A stretch of 64,000 nucleotides of DNA, taken from the NCBI RefSeq assembly GCF_017813335.1, contig NZ_JAGIYY010000001.1, forward strand, positions 248,001-312,000, written 5' to 3'. This stretch comes from Tianweitania sediminis. Lineage in GTDB: Bacteria; Pseudomonadota; Alphaproteobacteria; Rhizobiales; Rhizobiaceae. The translations under genes were made by a program, and so were the position numbers. Position 1 is the stretch's first letter. Every line of letters begins with the position of its first letter. Shown here one piece after another: positions 25,748 through 34,350 of this stretch. Under the pieces are notes generated by a model. That model was not told the DNA's origin. It worked only from the letters and a program-made list of their open reading frames with translations, and did no database searches.

Positions 25748-26697
25748 CTTTCCCCCTTCTGGTAAGGCACCATCAGCGCCTTCGGATAGGTTGCCCGCCG
25801 CGCAACAAGGATCAGCGCTGCGATCGATAGAATGTAAGGCATCATCAGGAAGACCTGATAGGGCACGATCCCGCCGGAAATCTGCTGCAACCGGATCTGG
25901 AAGGCATCGAAGGCGGCGAAGAGTACGGCGCCAAGCAGCGCCTTTCCCGGCCGCCAGGAACCAAACACCACAAGTGCGATGGCGATCCAGCCGCGGCCGT
26001 TGACCATCTCGAAGAAGAAGGAGTTGAAGGCCGACATTGTCAGGAAAGCCCCACCGATCGCCATCAAGGCGCTGCCCACCATGACCGCGCCGATGCGAAT
26101 GGCAGCGACGCTGATACCTTGCGCTTCCACGGCACTTGGGTTCTCGCCGGCAGCGCGCACTGCAAGGCCGAGCGGCGTGCGATAAAGAACCCAGGCCGTA
26201 ACAGCCACCACGGCGTAAGCCAGGTAGGTGAGCGGCGTTTGCGCAAACAGCGCTTGGCCGACGAGCGGGATCTCGGACAGAGATGGGATCGGGAGCGGTG
26301 TGAAGGGCTCGATCTTTGGCGGCGAGGACACCTGCGGCAGAACCAGGCGGTAGGTGAAATAGGTCAGGCTTGTTGCGAACAAGGTGATGCCGATGCCCAC
26401 CACATGCTGCGAAAGCCCGAGCGGAACCGTCAGCGTGGCGTGCAGCAGGCCAAAGGCAGCGCCAACCAGCGCAGCCACGACGACACCTGTCCACAAGTCG
26501 CCGCCGCCATACACAGTCACCCAGCCGGCAAAGGCACCGGCAACCATGATGCCCTCGATGCCAAGGTTGAGCACGCCGGCGCGCTCGCAGATCAACTCGC
26601 CCATGGTGGCAAAGATAAGCGGCGAGGCGATGCGGATCGCGGCAACCCAGAACGACGTTTGAAGCAGGATCTCGAACGCTTCCACGGTCACCTCCAC
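25744..26697 (-). CDS. Nucleoside/base ABC transporter permease (YufQ/NupQ-like)
   Basis: 317 residues with eight or more membrane spans. GELICERAGVLNLGIEGIMVAGAFAG near residue 35 is the signature of permeases that pair with BMP-type binding proteins. It partners the permease encoded upstream (ten-base overlap) and the ATPase at 27727-29253. Systems of this group import nucleosides or nucleobases. The stop overlaps the deaminase start by four bases. Confidence 0.9.
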   Translation of the reverse strand: MEVTVEAFEILLQTSFWVAAIRIASPLIFATMGELICERAGVLNLGIEGIMVAGAFAGWVTVYGGGDLWTGVVVAALVGAAFGLLHATLTVPLGLSQHVVGIGITLFATSLTYFTYRLVLPQVSSPPKIEPFTPLPIPSLSEIPLVGQALFAQTPLTYLAYAVVAVTAWVLYRTPLGLAVRAAGENPSAVEAQGISVAAIRIGAVMVGSALMAIGGAFLTMSAFNSFFFEMVNGRGWIAIALVVFGSWRPGKALLGAVLFAAFDAFQIRLQQISGGIVPYQVFLMMPYILSIAALILVARRATYPKALMVPYQKGER

Positions 26698-27737
26698 CGG
26701 ATGCGGAAGCGCGTCAGCATGATGGCGGTCACCATGGTGAGCAGTGCGACTGCCACCATGACATCAGCGATATAGCTCGGCACGCCGGCCGCGCGGCTCA
26801 TCGAATCGGCGCCCACAAAGATGCCGGCCACAAAGATCGCCGATGCGACGACCCCCAGCGGGTTGAGCATGGCGAGCATGGCCACCACAATCCCCGTGTA
26901 GCCGAAGTTGGCCGACAGGTCAGAGGTCAGGTTGCCCTTCAACCCCGTGACTTCGGAGAAGCCGCCAAGGGCCGCGAGCCCGCCTGAAAGCAGCGCTGTT
27001 TTCATCAAGACGCTGTTGACGGGGATGCCGGCAAAGCGTGAGGCTTCCGGGTTGTGCCCGACCGCGCGCATCTCGTAGCCCAGCGTCGTCCGCTTCATGA
27101 CCACCCAAAGGATCACGGACGCGACTATCGCCAGGACAAAGCCATAATGAAGCCGACGACCGGTGATGATGCGCGGCAAACGTGCTTCCGGCAGGACCTT
27201 GATCGATTGCGGCCAGCCCATGCCCATCGGGTCCTTCAGGGGCCCTTCCAGCAGCATGGAAACGAACAACAGGACGATGAAATTGAGGAGCAGCGTGGTG
27301 ACCACCTCGTCCACGCCGAAGCGGGTTTTCAGGAAGGCCGGACCCAGGAGCAAGAGGGCGCCGGCCAGCATGGAGGCTGCCATCAGGATCGGGATCAACA
27401 AGGGCGCCGGCAACGGCAGCGCACCCGTGCCAAGCACAACCGTCGCAACGCCGCCCATGTAAAGCTGGGCTTCCGCGCCGATGTTCCAGAGCTTGGCTCG
27501 AAACGCGACGGCAATCGCGAGCCCGGTAAAGATCAGCGGCGTAGCGCGGGTCAGGGTTTCCATCAGCGCGAATTGAGAACCGGCAGCGCCCTTGGCCACC
27601 AGAAGGAACACGTCCAGCGGCGATGCGCCCGCAAGCAGCGCAAGAACCGAAGTGAACACCAGTGTCGCTGCCACCGCGCCGAGGGGGTACAGTAGGGTGG
27701 CTGCAAAGGACGGCGCGGGCTTCGGCTCAAGCCGCAT
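26688..27737 (-). CDS. Nucleoside/base ABC transporter permease (YufP/NupP-like)
   Basis: 349 residues and about nine membrane spans. Motifs include FTGLAIAVAFRAKLWNIGAE (near residue 75) and DEVVTTLLLNFIVLL, both typical of this BMP-linked permease family. It overlaps the ATPase stop by about 11 bases upstream and the second permease by ten bases downstream, forming a compact operon. It makes one half of the heterodimeric inner-membrane channel. Confidence 0.9.
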   Translation of the reverse strand: MRLEPKPAPSFAATLLYPLGAVAATLVFTSVLALLAGASPLDVFLLVAKGAAGSQFALMETLTRATPLIFTGLAIAVAFRAKLWNIGAEAQLYMGGVATVVLGTGALPLPAPLLIPILMAASMLAGALLLLGPAFLKTRFGVDEVVTTLLLNFIVLLFVSMLLEGPLKDPMGMGWPQSIKVLPEARLPRIITGRRLHYGFVLAIVASVILWVVMKRTTLGYEMRAVGHNPEASRFAGIPVNSVLMKTALLSGGLAALGGFSEVTGLKGNLTSDLSANFGYTGIVVAMLAMLNPLGVVASAIFVAGIFVGADSMSRAAGVPSYIADVMVAVALLTMVTAIMLTRFRIRWR

Positions 27738-29253
27738 GAAGGGCGTCCTCGCTGCGGCCGGCCATCAATTCTCCGAGTTCGCTGACCGACCGTTCGCCGC
27801 GTGCGGACGGCGATGACAGTCGGCCCTTCGACATCACGTAAACACGGTCGGAAAGCGCGAGGATCTCTTCAAGGTCTTCCGAAATCAGAAGGATGGCGGC
27901 GCCACGTTTGCGCGCCTGGAGCAGGCGGGAATGAACATAGGCCACGGCGCCGACATCCAGGCCCCGCGTCGGCTGGTTGGCAAGGATCACCGGCGGATCG
28001 CCATCCAAGGCACGGCCAAGGATCAGCTTTTGCATGTTGCCTCCCGACAGGAGTCGGATCCGCGCGTCGGGTGACGGACATTTGACGTCATAATCGCGCA
28101 CCAGTTCTTCGGCGAAGCGGCGCGCGGCCGTCCAGTCAAGAAAGCCGAAGCGACTGAAGCGCCGCGTGCGGTAGCGTTCCGAAATCACGTTTTCAGCCAC
28201 GGTCATGTCGCCGATCGAGCCCACCGCGTGGCGATCTTCCGGAACGCGGCCGATGCCTGCGCCCAGGGCGGCGCGCGGCGTCCAACTGCGGGCTTCTCTG
28301 CCGTCCACCGCAATGGTGCCGCTGGAGGGCGCGATCGTTCCCGCCATCAGGGCGGCAAGCGTTGCTTGGCCATTTCCGGAAACTCCGGCCAGGCCAGCGA
28401 TCTCGCCGCCGTGCAGCTCAAGCGTCAAGTTGTTCAACGGCACCCCGGCCGGCGGGCGGGCCGAGACCTGCGACAATGCAAACCGGACTGAGCCACGCTG
28501 CACCGCTTCTACTTTTGGCGAGGCGATCTCGCCTCCCACCATCAGCGCCGCCATCGCTCGGCTATCGGTCTCGTTGGTCTTGCGCTCGCCAACAAGCTTG
28601 CCGCCGCGCAACACGAGTACGCGGTCACTGATCGCCGTGACCTCATGCATCTTGTGCGAGATGAACAGGATCGAAAGGCCCTTTGCCACCAGAAGCTTGA
28701 GCGTGCGAAAAAGCGCCTCCGCTTCGCCGGGAGTGAGAACGGCCGTGGGCTCGTCCAGGATGAGGATCCGGGCGTCCCGGTAAAGCGCCTTTAGGATTTC
28801 CACGCGCTGGCGCTCACCCACCGTGAGCCGCCCGATCGTTGCATCGGGATCAACAACAAGACCGAAACCTTGCGCCAAGGCCCGGATCCGGCTGCTTGCC
28901 TCCTTGCGATCCAGCCGCGGCGCCCACAAGCTTTGCGTTCCCAGCGCCACATTTTCGAGCACTGTCATGTTGTCGGCCAACGTGAAATGCTGGTGCACCA
29001 TACCGATCCCGGCAGCCAAGGCCGCGTTGGGATCCCCCGCAGGCAGAACCTTTCCGAACGCTTCGACGGTGCCTTCGTCGGCAACGTAGTGGCCGAACAG
29101 GATGTTCATCAGCGTTGTCTTGCCGGCGCCGTTCTCGCCCAGAAGCGCAACGACCTCGCCTTCGCGCACATCAAAGGAGATGGCGTCGTTGGCGACCAGC
29201 GAACCGAAGCGCTTGGTGATGTTGTGGAGGCGGAGAACTGGGGTCGGGGACAT
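27727..29253 (-). CDS. Nucleoside/base ABC transporter ATP-binding protein (duplicated ATPase)
   Basis: 508 residues with two ATPase domains. First: LLGENGAGKTTLMNIL (Walker A), LTVGERQRVEILKAL (signature), LILDEPTAVLT (Walker B). Second: GLAGVSGNGQATLAALM (degenerate P-loop), LSGGNMQKLILGRAL and VILANQPTRGLDVGA, where the usual Walker B glutamate position is altered as is common in this family. The start codon is at 29253, 155 bases after the binding-protein gene; that gap contains the hairpin at 29366-29392. Confidence 0.92.
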   Translation of the reverse strand: MSPTPVLRLHNITKRFGSLVANDAISFDVREGEVVALLGENGAGKTTLMNILFGHYVADEGTVEAFGKVLPAGDPNAALAAGIGMVHQHFTLADNMTVLENVALGTQSLWAPRLDRKEASSRIRALAQGFGLVVDPDATIGRLTVGERQRVEILKALYRDARILILDEPTAVLTPGEAEALFRTLKLLVAKGLSILFISHKMHEVTAISDRVLVLRGGKLVGERKTNETDSRAMAALMVGGEIASPKVEAVQRGSVRFALSQVSARPPAGVPLNNLTLELHGGEIAGLAGVSGNGQATLAALMAGTIAPSSGTIAVDGREARSWTPRAALGAGIGRVPEDRHAVGSIGDMTVAENVISERYRTRRFSRFGFLDWTAARRFAEELVRDYDVKCPSPDARIRLLSGGNMQKLILGRALDGDPPVILANQPTRGLDVGAVAYVHSRLLQARKRGAAILLISEDLEEILALSDRVYVMSKGRLSSPSARGERSVSELGELMAGRSEDALHAA

Positions 29254-29365
29254 GAATGGCCGCTGATGACTGCTTGCTTTCCCGTGCCTGGCAAATGCCG
29301 CTTAGCGCCGCATGGACTTGTGCGGCCTGGAGGGGGAGGTTGGCTCCGGTCCACGACGCGCCCAC

Positions 29366-29392
29366 GCCCTCTCCCCGAAACAGGGAGAAGGC
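29366..29392 (-). other. Intergenic hairpin after the BMP-family binding-protein gene
   Basis: GCCCTCTCCC (29366-29375) pairs with GGGAGAAGGC (29383-29392) over a seven-base loop, with one G-U pair on the transcript. It begins 17 bases after the binding-protein stop. Pyrimidine-rich hairpins like this recur in rhizobial intergenic regions, so it may also be a dispersed repeat. It is probably an mRNA-stabilising or partial termination element. Confidence 0.5.
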
Positions 29393-29408
29393 TCAAGCGA
29401 GGACTGAA

Positions 29409-30431
29409 TCAGCTCGATTTCGGCTCGGTGTCGTCGATCTCGACGGTGAAGGAGCCGTCCTTGATCGCCTTTTCCCGTTCCACCACCTTGTCCATCACGT
29501 CGGCCGGGACCTTGCCTTCAAACGTGCCCAGCGGGCTCAGCGAGGAGCCGCCTTCCTTCATGAAGGAATAAAGCCCGTAGTCAGCTGCCTTGAACGTGCC
29601 TGCCTTTACTTCGGCCAGCGCCTTGTCGAGCGTCGGCTCGAAATGCCAAAGAGCGGATGAAACCACGGTTTCCGGGTAGTCGGCCTGGGTGTCGATCACG
29701 TTGCCAATGGCGAGCACGCCCCGCTCCTTGGCCGCATCGGATACGCCGAAACGCTCGGCGTACAACAGGTCCGCGCCGCCATCGATCTGGGCGAAGGCGG
29801 TTTCCTTGGCCTTGGGCGGGTCAAACCAGGAGCCGATGAAGGCGACCTGGAACGTGGTGTCCGGTGCGGTCTCCTTTGCGCCCGCCATGAAGGCGTTCAT
29901 CAAGCGGTTCACTTCCGGGATGGGATAGCCACCGACCATGCCGATCTTCTTGGTCTTCGACATCGCGCCGGCGATCATGCCGGTCAAGTACGACGCATCC
30001 TGGATATAGTTGTCGAACACCGCGAAGTTCGGCACCGCGTCGTCGGGCTTGAAGCTCGAACCCATCAGGAAGGCGACATCCGGGTAATCGGCCGCAACAG
30101 AGCGGGCGGCATCCTCCACGCCGAAGACTTCGCCGAGGATCAGCTGGTTGCCGGCTTCGGCATATTCGCGCATGACGCGCTCATAATCGTTGTTGGCGAC
30201 GTTTTCGGTATAAACATACTCGATCTCGCCCCGCTCCTTGGCTGCCATGGCTGCCTTGTGGATGCGGCTCACCCATTGCTGCTCAACCGGAACGGTATAA
30301 ACCGCGGCGACCTTGATCGGGGTCTCCTGGGCATAGGACGGCAAGAGGCCAAAGGCGGCAAGGGCGCCTATGGCGGCGGAAGCTTGAAGAAAGGTGCGGC
30401 GCGGAAGGCCGCGCGAAAGGATATCGGTCAT
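29409..30431 (-). CDS. BMP family ABC transporter substrate-binding protein
   Basis: 340 residues from the ATG at 30431, which has a GAGGTGG ribosome site. A twin-arginine-like signal (LPRRTFLQASAAIGALAAFG) occupies residues 8-27 with cleavage near PSYAQE. The mature protein is a BMP/PnrA-type two-lobed binding protein: VAAVYTVPVEQQWVSRIHKA at its N-terminus, IGMVGGYPIPEVNRLMNAF, and GADLLYAERFGVSDAAKERG. It binds nucleosides or bases in the periplasm. An in-frame ATG at 30533 adds a non-homologous leader. First gene of the transporter/cytosine-deaminase operon. Confidence 0.92.
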   Translation of the reverse strand: MTDILSRGLPRRTFLQASAAIGALAAFGLLPSYAQETPIKVAAVYTVPVEQQWVSRIHKAAMAAKERGEIEYVYTENVANNDYERVMREYAEAGNQLILGEVFGVEDAARSVAADYPDVAFLMGSSFKPDDAVPNFAVFDNYIQDASYLTGMIAGAMSKTKKIGMVGGYPIPEVNRLMNAFMAGAKETAPDTTFQVAFIGSWFDPPKAKETAFAQIDGGADLLYAERFGVSDAAKERGVLAIGNVIDTQADYPETVVSSALWHFEPTLDKALAEVKAGTFKAADYGLYSFMKEGGSSLSPLGTFEGKVPADVMDKVVEREKAIKDGSFTVEIDDTEPKSS

Positions 30432-30576
30432 GACTGGATCCACCTCTTGTTCGGTCTGCCTTGAGAAAACGCGTTCCGCCCAGGGTCTTCTTATTGTTGG
30501 CTGAACGTTAGAAAAAAAGCGGCGCCACCACAATTGGCTAGCGCTGCCTGCGTCATCCTATCCTCACATTGCACAA

Positions 30577-30607
30577 GGAAAAGCCCGGAGATTGAGGCTC
30601 CGGGCTT
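30577..30607 (-). terminator. Rho-independent terminator of the GST gene
   Basis: AAGCCCGGAG (30581-30590) and CTCCGGGCTT (30598-30607) form a perfect 10-bp stem with a seven-base loop. On the minus-strand transcript it ends in UUUUCCUU, placing it 31 bases after the stop of the GST gene (30638-31339). Confidence 0.8.
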
Positions 30608-30637
30608 GTTCTCACCGTGAACAGGCTGCGAGCAGCC

Positions 30638-31339
30638 TCAGGCGGGTATTTTCAAGCCCGTCTGGCTCGCCGGCCGCGCTTCGGCTCGCTCGACCCAGCC
30701 CGCGACGTTCTTCAACTCGCCAAAGCCCAGCTCATCGCCAGCGCCATAGAAAACGGTCAAACCGCGAACCCACGGGAAAATTGCGATGTCTGCAATCGTA
30801 TAGTCCGCCCCCATGATCCACTGGCGATTGGCAAGCCGTCCGTCGATCACCTTCAAAATGCGCTTCGCTTCGTCGCGGTAGCGCTCCAGCGGACGCTTGT
30901 CCTCGATCGCCTTGCCCGCAAACTTGTAGAAATAGCCGAACTGACCGAACATTGGTCCGACATGACCAACCTGGAAGAACGTCCACTGCAAGGTCTCGTA
31001 GCGCAGCGCGGGGTCGGCGGGCATCAGGCCACCGCCGCTCTTGTCGGACAGGTAAAGGAGGATCGCGCCGGATTCGAAAAGAGCCAGCGGCTTTCCGCCG
31101 GGTCCTTCCGGGTCGATGATCGCGGGGATCTTGCCGTTGGGGTTCAGCGCGAGGAAATCGTCGCCCCAGGTCTCGTTCTTGGTGATGTCGACCTTGTGCG
31201 CCTCGTAAGGCAGGCCAAGCTCTTCAAGCGCAATTGAAGCCTTCACGCCATTGGGCGTTGCAAAGGAATAAAGCTGGATCCGGTCAGGATGCTGCGCTGG
31301 CCAGCGGCGGCTCACGGGGAAGGAAGAAAGATCGGTCAT
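30638..31339 (-). CDS. Glutathione S-transferase family protein (YfcG/YghU-like)
   Basis: 233 residues. The N-terminal thioredoxin fold begins IQLYSFATPNGVKASIALEE near residue 20, the ATPNG.K motif of the Nu-class (YfcG/YghU) disulfide-bond oxidoreductase GSTs. FESGAILLYLSDKSGG is the glutathione gamma-Glu contact (ES motif) and the C-terminal half is helical. Nu-class enzymes use two glutathiones to reduce disulfides or organic peroxides. It has its own terminator and appears monocistronic. Confidence 0.9.
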   Translation of the reverse strand: MTDLSSFPVSRRWPAQHPDRIQLYSFATPNGVKASIALEELGLPYEAHKVDITKNETWGDDFLALNPNGKIPAIIDPEGPGGKPLALFESGAILLYLSDKSGGGLMPADPALRYETLQWTFFQVGHVGPMFGQFGYFYKFAGKAIEDKRPLERYRDEAKRILKVIDGRLANRQWIMGADYTIADIAIFPWVRGLTVFYGAGDELGFGELKNVAGWVERAEARPASQTGLKIPA

Positions 31340-31420
31340 GGGAGGCGCGTCCTCTCGGAAAGCAGTGGCGGAGTTGCAGGCTTCAGATAGGAAGCCTCGA
31401 CGCGCTGCCTAGTCGGGACC

Positions 31421-32632
31421 TCAGGCGGCGCGCACCGCGACAACCGCATTCGTGCCGCCGAAGGCGAAGGCATTCGATATCGCCACCCGCACGGTTCGCT
31501 CACGCGCTTGATTGGGTGTGACGTCGAGATCGCAGTCAGGATCGGGCTCACGATAGTTGATCGTCGGAGGGACAACGCCCTCGCGGATCGCCATCACGCA
31601 AGCCAGCAGCTCGAGCGCGCCCGATGCGCCGAGGCAATGACCGTGCATGGATTTGGTTGAGGAGATGGACAGCCGCCGGGCGGCATCGCCGAACACCCGC
31701 TTGATGGCGTCGGTCTCAATCTTGTCGTTGGCCGATGTGCCCGTTCCATGGGCGTTGAGATAGTCCACGTCGCCAGGCGTCAGACCCGCATCCGCTAGGC
31801 ACGCAGCCATGGCGGCAGTGGGGCCTTCCACGGTGGGGGCAACGATGTCGGAAGCATCCGCCGACAATCCGATCCCTGCCAGTTCCGCCAGGATCATCGC
31901 GCCGCGCGCCTTTGCATGCTCCTCGGTTTCCAGAACAACCATGGCCGCCCCCTCGCCGATCACCAGTCCCTGGCGATCCTTTGAAAAGGGCCGGCAGGTA
32001 TCGGGGGAAAGCACGCGCAGCGCTTCCCAGGATTTCAGGATGCCAAAGGAAAGCGGCGCCTCCGTTCCGCCAGCAACCACCGCGTCGGCGCGCCCCAGCA
32101 GCAGTTGGTCACAGGCCGAGGCCAGGGCATGGTTGGTCGAGGAGCAGGCCGAGGTCACGCCGAAGACCGGTCCTCGCATGCCGAACTCCATGGAAACCTG
32201 ACCCGCGGGCGCGCCCGGCATGATGCGTGGCACGGTGAAGACATTGGCGCGCGGCTTCTTGTGCACGAGAACCGCATGGTAATTCTCGTCTGCCGTTTCT
32301 GCGCCATAGACACCGGTTCCGACGATCGCGCCGACCCTGGTCGTGTTCCCCTCGCTGATCACCAGGCCCGATTGGGCGAGGGCTTCTTTCGCGGCGATCA
32401 CGGCCAACACGCTGAACCGATCCATGGTGATCAGGCGCCGTCGATCGAGGCCGTGATCGGGCAAAGCCTTGATTTCGGCGCCCACTTTCACCTGAAGGGG
32501 CGTGGTGTCGGTGTTTTCGAGAGGGCCGATGCCGCCCCGGCCATCTTTCATGGACGACCAGATGGAGGCAACATCGTTGCCCAGCGCGCAGATGCCGCCC
32601 AGGCCTGTGATCACGATGCGGGGGCGCGCCAT
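31421..32632 (-). CDS. NodE-like beta-ketoacyl-ACP synthase (KAS II family)
   Basis: 403 residues. The thiolase-fold triad is intact: Cys in [14 protein letters not shown] (near 168), His in [20 protein letters not shown] (near 299), and Lys/His in [20 protein letters not shown]. It condenses malonyl-ACP with an acyl primer. The overall pattern, including [18 protein letters not shown] and [16 protein letters not shown], resembles rhizobial NodE more than housekeeping FabF as I recall them. It lies nine bases after an NodF-like acyl carrier gene, so the pair probably makes a specialised fatty acyl chain. No nod box or other nod gene is nearby, hence no nod symbol is assigned. Confidence 0.88.
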   Translation of the reverse strand: MARPRIVITGLGGICALGNDVASIWSSMKDGRGGIGPLENTDTTPLQVKVGAEIKALPDHGLDRRRLITMDRFSVLAVIAAKEALAQSGLVISEGNTTRVGAIVGTGVYGAETADENYHAVLVHKKPRANVFTVPRIMPGAPAGQVSMEFGMRGPVFGVTSACSSTNHALASACDQLLLGRADAVVAGGTEAPLSFGILKSWEALRVLSPDTCRPFSKDRQGLVIGEGAAMVVLETEEHAKARGAMILAELAGIGLSADASDIVAPTVEGPTAAMAACLADAGLTPGDVDYLNAHGTGTSANDKIETDAIKRVFGDAARRLSISSTKSMHGHCLGASGALELLACVMAIREGVVPPTINYREPDPDCDLDVTPNQARERTVRVAISNAFAFGGTNAVVAVRAA

Positions 32633-32641
32633 GCCGGTGGG

Positions 32642-32896
32642 TCAGCCCTTGGCTTTGATCAGCTCGCGGACGGCTTCCACGATGTCGCCCACCGTGCGCA
32701 GATTGCCCCAAGCCTCAGCGGTGTTCATCTCGACGTGAATGCCGTGCTCGTCTTCGATGTCGAAGATAATTTCGGTGAGCTCGAGCGAGTGGATGCCCAG
32801 CGTGGTGAGTTCGCTATCCAGCGTTACGCTGCCTGGCTCCAGCTCGCCATGACGTTCGATCTTGGCGATGATGTCGTTGGCGAGCGCGTCGGCCAT
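32642..32896 (-). CDS. NodF-like acyl carrier protein
   Basis: 84 residues, acidic and helical. The prosthetic group serine is Ser37 in LTTLGIHSLELTEIIFDIED; the usual DSL is HSL here, so the Asp that normally precedes the serine is replaced by His. The C-terminal EMNTAEAWGNLRTVGDIVEA resembles rhizobial NodF. It would carry the growing chain for the adjacent NodE-like synthase. In NodFE systems the product is an unusual, often polyunsaturated fatty acid; here the product is unknown. The Asp-to-His change may affect which phosphopantetheinyl transferase recognises it. Confidence 0.87.
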   Translation of the reverse strand: MADALANDIIAKIERHGELEPGSVTLDSELTTLGIHSLELTEIIFDIEDEHGIHVEMNTAEAWGNLRTVGDIVEAVRELIKAKG

Positions 32897-32996
32897 GTTC
32901 GATCACCGGCGCGCAGCCGGCCCCTGTTGCTTTGCGGGTATAAAAGACCGAACGCGTTTCGCGCAACCGCTGAAGATGGAACAGGACGCTTTCAGG

Positions 32997-33512
32997 TTAG
33001 TCAGCCGGCTGTTGGGGTGCAGCCTGGACCGCTCCGCCGCTTGCGGGCTTGGCGGCGGCATAAACCACAACAGTGCTGCCGTTGTCGGTCACGTCGATGC
33101 CAAGAACGTCGCGCATCAAGACCTGCCTGGAATTGATCGCGTGGTAAAGCAAGGCATTGCCCTCCATTTCCTGCCGCAACGTGGTCAGCGCATCCGATTT
33201 TTCTGCGAGCTTCTCCTCGATTTCCTTCGGAGGCCCACCTTCGGCAAGGGTGGCATCGGCCAGAAACACGATGTTGAGCCGGTCCAGGTTCGTGATCTTG
33301 CGGACGACGGAGATGTTATCCTCGGTCTTGTCGATTGCCGCCACGACCTTGGCCGGATCAGCCGCAGCCATCTGCTCTTCCTCGCGGACCGGCGCCTGAA
33401 CGATCGCGTCAATCGTGCCTTCGCTGTCCAGGCCCTGAGCAGCTGCCGGTTCCATGTTCAGCAGCGCCAGCAGGGCGGCTGCCGAACTCATGATCTGGGC
33501 GCGGTTTGGCAT
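32997..33512 (-). CDS. Secreted hypothetical protein upstream of the NodFE-like pair
   Basis: 171 residues from the ATG at 33512 (MPNRAQIMSSAAALLALLNM), with a Sec signal peptide cleaved near AAAQG. The mature part is acidic, with a charged helical middle (PPKEIEEKLAEKSDALTTLR) and a short C-terminal strand region (VLGIDVTDNGSTVVVYAA) followed by a Gln/Pro/Ala tail. I recognise no catalytic motif. It lies 100 bases upstream of the acyl carrier gene on the same strand and may share its transcript. A longer in-frame start at 33626 lacks a signal peptide. Confidence 0.7.
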   Translation of the reverse strand: MPNRAQIMSSAAALLALLNMEPAAAQGLDSEGTIDAIVQAPVREEEQMAAADPAKVVAAIDKTEDNISVVRKITNLDRLNIVFLADATLAEGGPPKEIEEKLAEKSDALTTLRQEMEGNALLYHAINSRQVLMRDVLGIDVTDNGSTVVVYAAAKPASGGAVQAAPQQPAD

Positions 33513-33722
33513 GTCCGTTGGACCTCGCTTCTCACCTGTTTGTGCGGGCTGATGCCGCGCAACGCACGGAGCCCTCATCGGTTCCGCATTTATGAATCGA
33601 AGAGCGTTCCGTTCGCTTCCGCTCACGATGGCTAAGCGGTTTGTTCTGTTTTAGGATGCCGTTCGCCGCCGCTGTCTTCGCCGACTGCTGCAGTTCCCCA
33701 GGCCGAACAGAGACACACTGCG

Positions 33723-34316
33723 ATGAAGCTTTCCCTCAACACCGACTTCACGCAACTGCCGCGGGCCGGAACTCATGTGGCAGCCGCTTCGGCAACAAAC
33801 ACCGAAGCCTTCGATCGCCTGCTTCTCGAGCATGATGAGCGGAGCGTCCGTCGACGGGTGGTTTCGTTGCATGGCGGAAGCAAGATCCTGGTGGATCTTC
33901 CGGACACCACCGAGCTTCGGCCCGACGACATTCTGGTGCTGGACGACGGGCGAGCGGTGAAGGTCGAGGCCGCCGCGCAAGACCTGCTTGCGATCCGCCC
34001 GCAAGGCGCCCAACAGCTTGGTGAGCTGTGCTGGCACCTCGGCAGCCGCCATGCCCTTGTTGCCGTCAGCAGCGACCAGCTCCTTGTTCTTCCGGATACC
34101 GCGCTGGAGGTCCTTCTGGATGGGTTGGGCGTTACGGTTGAAGCGGTGCGCGCCCCGTTCCAGCCTGTTGCCGGCGTCGCTCATTCTGCTCACGCGCATC
34201 ATCATCACGATCACGCCCATCACGGGCATGACCATGGTCATGCTCACGGTCACGGCGAACTTGATGCCTTTGGGCGCAAGCCAGGCGATCCGCATTACGG
34301 CCACAGCCATCCGTGA
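33723..34316 (+). CDS. ureE: UreE-like urease accessory protein with His-rich tail
   Basis: 197 residues. The N-terminal UreE domain (about 1-75) includes RRVVSLHGGSKILVDLPDTT and LRPDDILVLDDGRAVKVEAA; the C-terminal domain contains the segment ELCWHLGSRHALVAV. The tail from about residue 155 is a nickel-binding histidine stretch (HSAHAHHHHDHAHHGHDHGH, then more His). UreE is the nickel metallochaperone of urease. No urease structural or other accessory gene is in the window; the next gene on the same strand is a class II aldolase. It is therefore an orphan here. An overlapping minus-strand frame was rejected. Confidence 0.85.
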   Translation: MKLSLNTDFTQLPRAGTHVAAASATNTEAFDRLLLEHDERSVRRRVVSLHGGSKILVDLPDTTELRPDDILVLDDGRAVKVEAAAQDLLAIRPQGAQQLGELCWHLGSRHALVAVSSDQLLVLPDTALEVLLDGLGVTVEAVRAPFQPVAGVAHSAHAHHHHDHAHHGHDHGHAHGHGELDAFGRKPGDPHYGHSHP

Positions 34317-34350
34317 TCCGTCGAGCGGCCCAATATCCAGAGGGAACCCC

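Noticed and set aside
25748-26494. Upstream extension of the cytosine deaminase frame
   Set aside because: Homology begins at the ATG at 25747, which has the ATGA overlap; the extension is out-of-frame noise within the permease gene.
31421-32896. Assignment of nodE and nodF symbols
   Set aside because: The similarity is clear but there is no nod box, nodD or nodABC nearby, so a symbiotic role is not supported.
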